From contig BDDC01000356.1 of NCBI GenBank assembly GCA_001662425.1, forward strand, positions 27,264 to 57,998: a stretch of 30,735 bases of DNA. The letters run 5' to 3'. Under the pieces are notes generated by a model that had not been told where the DNA came from, ran no database searches, and was given only the letters and a program-made list of their open reading frames with translations. This DNA is from Chlamydomonas sphaeroides (taxonomy: Eukaryota > Chlorophyta > Chlorophyceae > Chlamydomonadales > Chlamydomonadaceae). Both the position numbers and the translations under genes were made by a program. This document shows, piece by piece, positions 22,214 through 30,735 of the stretch. Each line of letters starts with the position of its first letter. The first letter of the stretch is position 1.

Positions 22214-22993
22214 AGGGTAGGGCTCTGCTGGCAGCAGGTTGGATGCCGTTGTTGGGGAAGGGGTGCAGAGATGGCGAGGGGGGGGCGGCCGAGTGGGGCA
22301 CGCGGGGAGTGAGGGGTTGGGCACGGGGGAGCCGGCGGTATGGTTCAGGGAGGATCCCCTGTGGTATGCTTGCTCCTGCCGCGCTGAAGAAGCTCCGTGC
22401 GATAGGGGTCCCGAGTGCGTTGCGCCTGCGGCACTGACCAACCCGGGGCACATGGTGCAAGTGAGATGCGTTACGGCATCGAGCTGGGCTTTGTACACAT
22501 GCAATGTGAGGGGACGGTAAGGTCATCATTTTGGCTGTAGGAGCGCAACCGTGGCTGGCCCCGCCGAGTGCGTGGGGCGTGGCCGTGGCGGAGCGCTGCG
22601 GGGGCGCTGCGCGAGGGATCGGCTCTGTGCACTCGGGGTTAGGGAGTGGCACGCTCGGTGCCCAGGCCAGCCACGCTTTTGAGGAAGCACAACACCGCAA
22701 TCTTTCCAACTTGCTAAACGCCAGAGCGAGCGGCTCGGCTTCGCCCCAAACGTTGGAGCTCCCAGCGCGTTGACTGCGGGCCTGCGCACACAGCGAGACT
22801 CTATCGCGTTTGCATTACACCTATAATATATAAGCATTGCAACTCGGCGTTGCTGGCGCCCCTGTCAGGCCAGCTGCGCTAAATTCTGGTTCGCCCTAGT
22901 CAAGCGGCAGCCAGCATGTGCGCAGCGGCCTGCGCACATCATGTGGCGCAGGTCTCCCGGCGCAGCGCATGAGAAAGCGCAGAGGTCGCAACA
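22214..22993. other. Spacer upstream of the MS1-like gene
   Basis: Holds the 3' end of the GH5-like transcript and the promoter and 5' leader of the next gene. No additional gene is supported. G-runs at about 22260-22330 are followed by a more AT-balanced stretch from about 22660 to the start codon. Confidence 0.5.
22822..22834 (+). promoter_or_regulatory. TATA-box-like element of the MS1-like gene
   Basis: The stretch tataatatataag is the sharpest AT run in the spacer and lies about 160 bp before the chosen ATG (22994). Transcription starting about 30 bp downstream would leave a leader of roughly 130 nt. The position and strand are reasonable, but no transcript start was observed. Confidence 0.5.
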
Positions 22994-25900
22994 ATGGCTG
23001 AGAAGCGGACTTTTCCATGGTGCGCGAGCGCTGTCGGGGCACCAAACCCGCCCCGGTCAGCACCGCTACAATTTTAGCTTGTTTCCGCACGTCATGGGCT
23101 GCCTGCTCCTGACGGGTGTCCACTCGGACTTTCCTTGCACGGCCAACCTTGCCCGCCCCGCCCCCGCAGGCTGCCCACGCCGGCGCCGGCGTACCACAGC
23201 CCCTTCCGCCGCAACATCGTTGAATTCCTGCGTTCGTACGGCAACCAGGTCCCCCTGAAGTTGCAGCACACCACGGCCTGGATCGTGGCGCTGAAGCATA
23301 AGGGAGCCACCGTCAAACTGCATGTGTATGAGGAGCACCTCGACGAGGCCCCTGGCGCCACCCCCATCTGCGACCAGTGCCGCAACATGGGTGCGTACGA
23401 CACCATTGCCGCCGCCTTGTCGAGCCACATGCCAGAAGGGCGCGGCAGCGCCCCCTTGACCGCGTGCCGTCTCCGAGCCTTTCCCCCGCCGCCAGGGCCC
23501 CTTCCACCCCCAGCGAGTGCCACACCACTCTCCGGCCGGCGCCGATCCCGCCGATGCCCCACCACACAACAACCCGTACGCTCCTGCGCACCCCATCCCA
23601 TCCCCTGACCCGGGTCCCTTGGCCCTCTTGCGTGCCCCCGCCCGCCGCCTGCCTCGCCGCCCTGCGCAGGCTGGCAGCATCACCCCGTGTCGGTGCGGCG
23701 CTACCACTTCATCCTGCCCAGCCCCGCGGTGCTCTCCGACCCCACGCAGCTCCCGTCGCTGGTGGAGGCAGCGGCAACAGGTGCGCAGCGAGGGTGTGTG
23801 CCCGCGGCGCTTGCGGCCCGGACATGTGTCCGGCCCGAGTCGCGACATGTGTGCGGCCTCGGATCCCTCCCCCATGGGCCCCAGATGGCGCCATTTACTG
23901 TCACCACAGCCTAGGGTGCTTGAGCCAGCGCGCTCACCATCCCAACACCGCACACTTCTCCCCCATAGGCCGTGTGGACCCGTCCCGTGCGGCTGTACGA
24001 AACCTGTCCGTCGAGTCGTACGACGGCGAGGACAAGTCGTACAACGCGCCCGCATCGATCTTCGACAGCACGACGCACTGCCTGCACGGCATCATCCACG
24101 CCAACGGGTACGGGCACCTGCTCCGCATGAACGGCCGCGACGGTGCCGCCGCGACGGCGGCGGCGCTGCTGGCGGCGGCGCAGGACGAGTCCGCTGAGGC
24201 GGCGGCGGCTGCCGCGGCCGCTGCGGCGGCGGCGTCGGGGCCGGCACTGGGCGGACCGGAGCTGATGAGCTTGTGGGACGCGCTGTGCACAACGCTGCGG
24301 GCACGCGAGGTGCGGCTCCGATGGGATGAACGCTGGGCCGGGGGTGCCGCAGACGAGGGGCCTGCGGCTGGCGACGCCAGTGCTGGGCGCTGGGGCCGCT
24401 CCGCTTGCTGGCCGCGATGCGGTATGGGGCTGGCGGCGGCACGAGACCTGTGCAGTGCGCTGCGGGCCTGGGCTCGCGGGCCTGAGCCAGCTTGCCGCCG
24501 TTCAACTCGAGCGCCTGGACTCATCGCCATTTGCTGCGCCTGCCCCAAATGCCGCAGGTGTCTGTGGAGGACGTGAGCAACAAGTCCTGCATGCTGCTGC
24601 GCTTGCTGTACGCCGCCGCGCACTGCCGTACCTGGTACGGCAAGTGGGGTTACGGCTTCGGCCGCGCGGCTTTCAACTACAGCGCCGAGGAATGGCGGGA
24701 CGCGGTGGCCGCGGCGCACGGCACACCGCTGGCGGCGGTACTGCGCGACATTGAGGTGGGCGGACAGGGAGGCGACGGGTGTGTGGAGGGAAGGCGCGGT
24801 GTGCGCTGCTGGCCCTGGTGTATCCGGCCCGGGGCCTTGCTGGGCGGGTACCTTGCAGGGAAAGGCGAGCTGGCTCTGCTTGCCGCCCCCGCGCCCACCC
24901 CCGCCACTTTGCCTTGCGCCCACCTGCCTGCCCCAGAGCGTGGACCCCACGGCCGCCAAGATCATCCGCACCTACAAGGCGCTGCCGCCCGCACTGCCGC
25001 CCGACTCGAGCCTGGGCCAGCTGCTGCAGCGCCTGCTCTTCTACATCAGCCGGCCCGACCAGCTGAAGGACGCGCGGGTGCTGCACATTGCTGCCGTCAA
25101 GGCAGCTGCTGCTGCCAAAGTCGCGGCGTCCGGCGGCGGCGGCGGCGGCGCTGCCGACGCCGCATCCGTCGGCGCTGGGCCCGGCAGCTCACCGCTGCCT
25201 CTGCCGGCACCGCCGGCGGCGGCAGCAGCGGCTGGCGGTGCCGCTGGCGCCGCCGGGGGTGGATCGGGGCGCAAGGGCGGCGGCAAGGGGATGAAGACAC
25301 TCCTGTCAGGAGCTGTGCTGCCGCCCGCAAAACGGGGAAAGAGGTCGTCGGCGGCTGACGGGTCGGGCGGCGGAGCCGGCAGCAGTCCTGCAGGGCAGCC
25401 CCCAAGTCAAGCCCGCGGCGGCATTGCCGGGTCCTCGGGCGCGCCGGCCGGCGCGCCGACGGCCGCCAACCCCGCGCCTCGACCGCCGCTGCCGCCGCTC
25501 CCGGGGCTGCTTCCGGGCGCCGCGGGCGCGCTCCCGGGCGTCTTCGGCGGTACGCTGAGCCCCGTGGCTGCTGCTGCGGCTGCCGCTGCTGCGGCCGCGG
25601 CTGCCGCCGCCGCAGCTGCTGGTGCCGGCGCCAGCACGGGCACTGCGGCCGCGGCCGCTCCGGCGTCTGCCTTCCCCTTGGTTTCCTCCCTGCCCTTGCC
25701 ACCGGCAATGGGCGCGCCGGCGGTGCCGGCCGCTGTGCCTGTGCCGGGCATGCCCGGGCTCCCAGGGACCTGGCCTGCTCCCGCCGCCGGCGGCGGGGCC
25801 TTCCCCGCGCCGCCGTCGGGCCAGGCGCTGCCGCCGCCGTCGACGTTTCCGCTGGCATCAATGCCGGGGATGGCGACGGCACCACCAGCCGCTGGCGCCG

Positions 25901-28900
25901 CGCCGACGCCGCTGTCGCAAGCCGCCATAGCGGCGGCGGCGGCAGCAGCCGCGGCGGCGGCCATGGCGGCAGCGGCACAAGCAGTGGGCACGGCGGCGGC
26001 GGCGACTGCTGGCCTGCTGCCGCAGGGCTTCACGCTGCCCGCGCTGCTCAGCATGCCGCGCCCACCGCTGCCCCTGCCGTCGGCGCCGCCGTTCCCGCTG
26101 CAGTTTCCGCTGCCGGGGTTGCCGCCGGCCGCCAGTCTGCCCCCGCCAGGTGCTGCTCCCACTGGCCTGCCGCTGCCTGGGTCTGCCTCAGCAGCGCTTG
26201 CAGCCCTTGCGGCGCTCCCGGCGCCGACGATGCCGGGAGCTCCCCAGCAACAAGGTGGTGCCAGTGGCGCTGCTGCACTGGCGCGGCCCGGCGACGCGGA
26301 CATGGCCGAGGCGTCGGCCGCCAGGGAAGTCGGAGACGGCAGTGGCGCAGGGGACGCCGAGATGGCTGAGGCGTCGGGCGCTGCCGAGCCCTCTGCGGCG
26401 GCGCCGGGGCAGGGCGAGCAGCCGGGGCCGCAGCAGCCGGCGGCGCAGCCGCTGCCGGCCTCCGGCGACGCTGCGTCAGCGCTGGCGGCACGCACCTCGC
26501 TGCCGCCTGGGCCTGCGCCTGGGCCTGGGCCCGGGCCTGGGCCTGGGACTGGCGATGTCAACATGCCACATGCTGGCCCGGGCGTTGCTGACGGCGCTGC
26601 GGCCGCTGGGCATGATCCGCTGCCGCTGCCGCTGCCGCCGGTGCAGGGGTCGCCCTCCGCCATGGACCAGCCTCAGAACCAGCCGGCCGCCACCGCCGCC
26701 GAACAGCTTCCAGGGCAGGCGGCGGAGCCGCCGCAGCGAGCGGACTCTGCCTGCGGCGGCGTGCCGTCCGACGACGCCGCGGCGCAGGCGGGCTCAGAGC
26801 CCGGATCGGACGCGGAGGCCGAGGCGGCGGCCGCTTGGCAGGCGCTGTCCCAGTTTGCGCAGGCGTTCCAGCTGCACCAGCAGACCGTTGCGCCTCTGGC
26901 GGTGGCAGGGCAGCTTCCCTTGGCGGCGCCGCCGGTTCCCGCAGGGGCCGACGTCGGCAAAGTGCCACCGCCGGCTGCAGAGCTGGGGGCTGCCGCTGCC
27001 GGGATGGCGCCGGCGGCGCCACTCGGCGACATGGGCGCGGCTGCCTCATGGCCGGATGTGGCGGCGGCGGCGGCGGCGCCGGCAGGCGCCGATGCGCTGC
27101 AGCCGCCAGCAGCGGCCCCTTTGCCGCTGCCGCTGGCATTGCCTTCGCCGGAGGCCCAGCCTCAGCAGCAGCAGGCAGCAGCCGAGTCCGTCAGCCCCGA
27201 GGCGGTGGCCCAGCAGATGATGTGGCTGCAGACGTGGATGCAGGCCACGTACCAGGCGCCGTACGCTGGCGCCGTACCCAGTCCCTCTACCGCACCAGGT
27301 GCCGCCGTGACCGACGCCAGTGCGCCGGGGCCGTCCTCGGAGGCGCAGCCGCCCCAGCAACCGCAACCGCTGCAGGAGTCGTGTCCTGTGGCGATGGCGG
27401 CCACGGCTCCGCAGGGTGAGCAGCCCGGGCAAGAGCAGCAGCAGCCGCAGCAGCTGCAGCAGCCGCAGGAGCAGGTGTCGCTGCCATCGCCAACAGCGCC
27501 GGAGCAGCAGCAGGACGGCACGCAGGCGGCGGCGCCGCAAGAGCTACAGCTGCTGTCGCCGCCGCCGGGGCAGGACCCAGCCGTGGCGGCGGCAGCGGTG
27601 CCTGCTCCTCAGGAGGCAATGGTCCCGGTGACGGCGCACGGCCAGCCGGCGCCGTGGCCCGGGCCGCACCATGATGCATTGGCTGGGTCCCAGGCGCCGG
27701 AACTGCCGGCCACTTCCGAGCAGTTGCCAGCGGTGAAGCCGGCGCCCACGGGTGGCGCCGAGCCCTCGGGGACGGTGGAGCCAGCGGCGGCGGCGCCAAA
27801 TGAGGATCTGGCCGCGATAACGACCAGCGCGGAAGGTTTGACGGCCTTGGACGCCGCCGCCGCCGCAGCACCTGTGGCTGACATGCCGACGGCGGTGCTG
27901 GAGGTGCCGGCAACGGACGCAGTCGAAGCGGCGCCGCTACCGCAGCACGCTGACACTGACGCAGCTTCCTCGCTGCTTCCTGTTGGCTTTCCGGGCATGT
28001 CCCTGCTGCAACACGACGGCAGTGCTGCCGCCGGCGCGCTGTCAATGGCAGGGCTCATGGCCGCACCCGTCGACCCCGCCACCGTTGCGGCGGCGGCGGC
28101 CTTCGACCCCGAGGCTGCCGTCGCTGCCGCCGCCGCCATCAGCCACTGGGCCTCTGTCCTGGAGGCGCATGCGGCCTATGTGGCCAACGCCGCCCCGAAC
28201 CTCGACCCGGTGGCTGCGGCAGCGGCGGCGGCAGAGGCGTCCGCTCTGGCTGACAGCGCGGCGGCGGCTCTACAACAGCCTCTGAACCCGGCATCACTGC
28301 TGCCGGCGCTGGCGGCACCGCCGGCGCTGACGCTGCCGCCCGGCGCGCAGGCAGGGCCCGACGGCGCTACCGCTTTACTACCGCCGCCGGCGGCCTTGCC
28401 AGAGGACTTCTCAGCAGCGGGGCTTAACCCGGGGACCATGCCTGTGGCAACGGCTGACGGCGTCGAGTCAGGGCCGGAGGCGTCGCAAGCCGGGGTGACG
28501 CCGCCGGTGGTGGAGGATGCGGCGGTGGCGCCGCCGGCAGGGCTCATGGAGCTGGACGCTGGCCTGGCCGCGGCGCCGCCCGCCGCCGACGGCGTCGCCA
28601 TGCCTACGGCTGCGGCTGCGGCCGCGGCCGCTGACGCCCCGCAGCAGGGCGACGCAAGCCTTGGCACAATCGCATCGGGGCCGAGCCCCATGGACGTCTC
28701 GCCGTCAGGAACCCCGTCGCGGCCGCCCGTCGGCGGTGCTGCCGTGCCGGTAGCCTCACCGATGGAAGGCGTCCCCGACGCCGCGGCGGAGGCATCAGTC
28801 GCTACAGACGCGGCGGCGGTGGCTGACGCTAGCTGCGCTGCCCCTGTGGCCAACTGCTCTGCCAGCGCGCCGCCAGCGCCCTGCCTGGCCTCTGAGCCCA

Positions 28901-30735
28901 GCCCGGCGGCGCCGGCGGCGCCGTCCCATGTGCCGCATCTCGCCAATGGCCCCCTGACGGCGCCTGAGCTGCATGCTCCAGGCCTTGGCGCTGCCGCCGC
29001 CGCCAGTGGCGCGTGCGCCGTGGCGCCAGCGGAGGCCGCTGCTGCCGCTGCCGCTGCCGCTGCCACTGGCACTGGCGACGGCGCCCTGGGGCCTGCTTCG
29101 GCAGACTGGCTGATTGAGGCCGGGCTGCCGCCGGCCTGGGCGGTGGCGCCGGGGTTCATAGACCAGCAGCCGTCGGAGGTCCCAGGCGACGCCGCCGTTG
29201 AGTCCAGCGCCGCCGCTGCAAGCAACGTCGCGCTAGACCAGGGCGAGGCGCAGGTCCAGGATCAGGTCCAGATCCAGGACGAACCTCAGGGGGCCACTGC
29301 AGGCCACGACCAGCAGCCACTGCCGGCGGGACCGGACTCGCAGCAGGGTCCCGAGCAGGGGCAGGAGCCGGGGCAGGAGCCGGGGCAGGAGCCGGGGCCG
29401 GAGCTGATGCCCGAGCCGGGGCCCGAGCCTGGGCCTGAGCCTGGGCCCGAGCTGGGGCCCGAGCCGGGGCCCGAGCTGGGGCCGGAGCCTGGGCCTGAGC
29501 CGGGACAGGAGCCGGGACAGGAGCCGGGGCCTGGGCTGGGCGCTGATGGCGAGGTGCAGCAGGAGCCAGCAGCGGACGAGGGGGGACCCTCGGCGCAGCA
29601 GCACTCAGCGGGCGGCCACGGCCGGAAAGCTGGCGGCCGCCGGCGCGCTGCGTCCTCGGCGTCTGGGGCTGCGGTCGGCGAGGGCGACCGCGACAGAAAT
29701 GGCGGCGGCGGCGGCGGCAGCGACGGCGAGGATGGCGGCGCGGGGCCTGGCGGCGGTGGCAGTGGCGGCGGGCGCGGGGTCACGGGGGGCCGGCCGCGGG
29801 GCCCACCCCGGCCGTCGGGGGCGCACATCGCGCCGGCGCCGGACGACCTGCCCAAGGAGCCCATCTCGGAGCTGAGAGAGCTCAAGGTGCGCTGCCCGGC
29901 AGGGGCGCGCAGGGCACGGCCCCCACCGCACGGCCACCGAGCTGCTGCGCGCTGGCCTCACCTGCCCGCGGCTGCCTCGTGGGGCTGCCTCGTGCCATTC
30001 CACCGCGCACCCGAGCCTGCCCTGCCCGCTGCACCTCCGCAACGCTGCCTCCCACCCGCGCCGCTTCCTGCTCCGCGCAGGCCGAGGTGGAGGCGGACAT
30101 GCACCTGCGCGACTGCCAGAGGGCCATGGACGCAATGCTGGCCGCGCTGCAGGTGAGTGAGCGCCCGCCACATGCGCCCGCCTCGCGGCTGCGGCTGCGG
30201 CGGCGCCGCCACCTGCTGGCCCCGATGGCGCGGGGCCCCGACCTCACGGGGCAAGGTGCCGGGGTGCGCGATGGGTGAATCCAGGAAGCGAACCCACCCC
30301 GGCGCCTTCGAAGCTGATGCCCCAACCTGATCTTGCTCTTGCGCGCCGCCGGCCCTCCCGCGGCCCTGCGCCTGCCCCTCCCGCGGCCCTCCCGCGACCC
30401 TGCGCCTGCCGCTCCCTGCCGCTCCCTGCCCCTCCCTGCCCCCCTCTGACCCTTCGCCTGCCCCTCTCTGACCCTTCGCCTGCCCCTCCCTGCCCCTTCG
30501 CCTGCCCCTGCCCCGCCGCTGCGCCCGCCGCAGTCGCACTGCCACAACACCTGGCTGGCGCGCCTGGCGCTGCGCGACGTCATGATGGCGGCCTACCGCG
30601 ACTACAAGGTGCTGGACTGGGTGCTCAAGCAGGTGCGGCCACCACGGGGCTGGCTGCGTACAGCCCATCTGCAGTCACCCGTGCGTGGCCCGTGGGCCGA
30701 CCAGCCCTGCAGGGCTTGCGCCGACCAGCCCTGCA
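22994..30735 (+). CDS. MALE STERILITY 1 / MMD1-like protein, 3' end outside window
   Basis: Related to land-plant MS1, MMD1/DUET and relatives: nuclear PHD-finger regulators of pollen and meiosis. Exons: 22994-23019, 23170-23390, 23670-23780, 23969-24309, 24558-24755, 24937-29886, 30081-30152, 30534-30632, then the window ends in an intron. All are GT-AG with matching phases (2,1,1,0,0,0,0); 2,006 residues are visible. Conserved blocks in family order: FRRNIVEFLRSYG and VKLHVYEE (about 18-65); CDQCRNMGWQHHPVS then RRYHFILP (76-100); HGIIHANGYGHLLRMNG (159-175); LWDALCTTLRAREV; SVEDVSNKS then WYGKWGYGFGR (259-269); TAAKIIRTYKAL and LLQRLLFYISRP (300-345). After the insert come DCQRAMDAMLAALQ and LRDVMMAAYRDYKVLDWVLK (to 2006), matching the segment before the PHD finger in plants. 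The PHD finger itself should lie to the right. ATG 22994 (acaATGG) splices in phase into exon 2. A basic PPAKRGKR patch (about 429) could be a nuclear signal. Reproductive function in the alga is inference. Confidence 0.9.
25087..29820 (+). repeat. Low-complexity insert inside the MS1-like protein
   Basis: About 1,580 residues rich in Ala, Pro, Gly, Gln and Leu lie between LLFYISRPDQLKDARVLHI and DDLPKEPISELRELK, with no stop and no intron. They include an 18-residue poly-Ala run (from about 25567) in mixed codons, a PG-dipeptide run (26512-26551), Gln-rich clusters (about 27150-27500), a near-duplicate DADMAEAS / DAEMAEAS pair (26296-26380) and a tetrapeptide array (29353-29541). Plant relatives have only a short linker at this point. 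Confidence 0.88.
29353..29541 (+). repeat. 12-bp tandem array coding for E-P-G-P/Q repeats
   Basis: About fifteen consecutive tetrapeptides of the form Glu-(Pro/Leu/Gln)-Gly-(Pro/Gln) are encoded in phase by a 12-bp unit of type gagccggggcag. Each unit carries a GGG or GGGG run on the coding strand. The third, sixth and twelfth bases vary between units while the protein pattern stays. Confidence 0.93.
30335..30530. repeat. Pyrimidine-rich imperfect minisatellite in an intron
   Basis: The intron 30153-30533 of the MS1-like gene contains many imperfect copies of cctgcccctccc and of ctctgacccttcg, almost all C and T on the plus strand, leading straight into the CAG acceptor at 30531-30533. It doubles as a very long polypyrimidine tract. 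Confidence 0.85.

Noticed and set aside
20126..22709. Long minus-strand open frames of about 500 codons (20126-21625 and 21186-22709)
   Set aside because: They lie antisense to GH5-like exons with recognisable catalytic blocks, are Pro/Arg/Ala-rich without domains, and arise from GC-rich codon use.
25407..26663. Minus-strand open frame of 418 codons
   Set aside because: Shadow of the Ala/Pro-rich MS1-like exon; Ala and Gly codons read backwards stay open.

Overview
The window looks like nuclear DNA of a green alga (Chlorophyta; class not resolved). It is very GC-rich, and every recognisable gene is cut by many short GT-AG introns whose donors are mostly GTGCG, GTGGG or GTGAG. The proteins are full of Ala, Gly, Pro and Gln low-complexity inserts, and two of them match plant-lineage families (a chloroplast-type methyltransferase and a MALE STERILITY 1 / MALE MEIOCYTE DEATH 1 relative). 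There is no sign of operons, bacterial ribosome-binding sites, CRISPR arrays or intact transposons. Exon models below were built by hand from conserved peptide blocks, splice dinucleotides and phase matching.

Layout. 1-1431: no gene recognised. 1432-3809, minus strand: six-exon gene for a predicted plastid membrane methyltransferase of the phospholipid/isoprenylcysteine methyltransferase superfamily. 3810-5699: gene-free spacer between divergent genes. 5700-15156, plus strand: a 19-exon gene for a protein of about 2,166 residues with N-terminal ankyrin repeats, a possible membrane segment, a long helical/coiled-coil middle and a low-complexity C-terminal half holding a single CCCH zinc finger. 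15157-16384: spacer. 16385-22213, plus strand: about 11 exons for a secreted or membrane-anchored glycoside hydrolase of the GH5 (clan A, cellulase/mannanase-like) type, with algal inserts around the active-site blocks. 22214-22993: spacer with a clear TATA-like element. 22994 to the right edge, plus strand: a MALE STERILITY 1 / MMD1-type protein whose conserved body is interrupted by an insert of about 1,580 low-complexity residues inside a single 4,950-bp exon; the gene runs off the window before its expected C-terminal PHD finger.

The four genes do not form an obvious pathway; this is ordinary eukaryotic gene order. The most notable object is the last gene: a relative of land-plant PHD regulators of pollen and meiosis in an alga, enlarged several-fold by an unbroken Ala/Pro/Gln/Gly-rich insert. 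The ankyrin plus CCCH protein and the GH5-like gene with an ambiguous splice region beside its catalytic block are the next most interesting.
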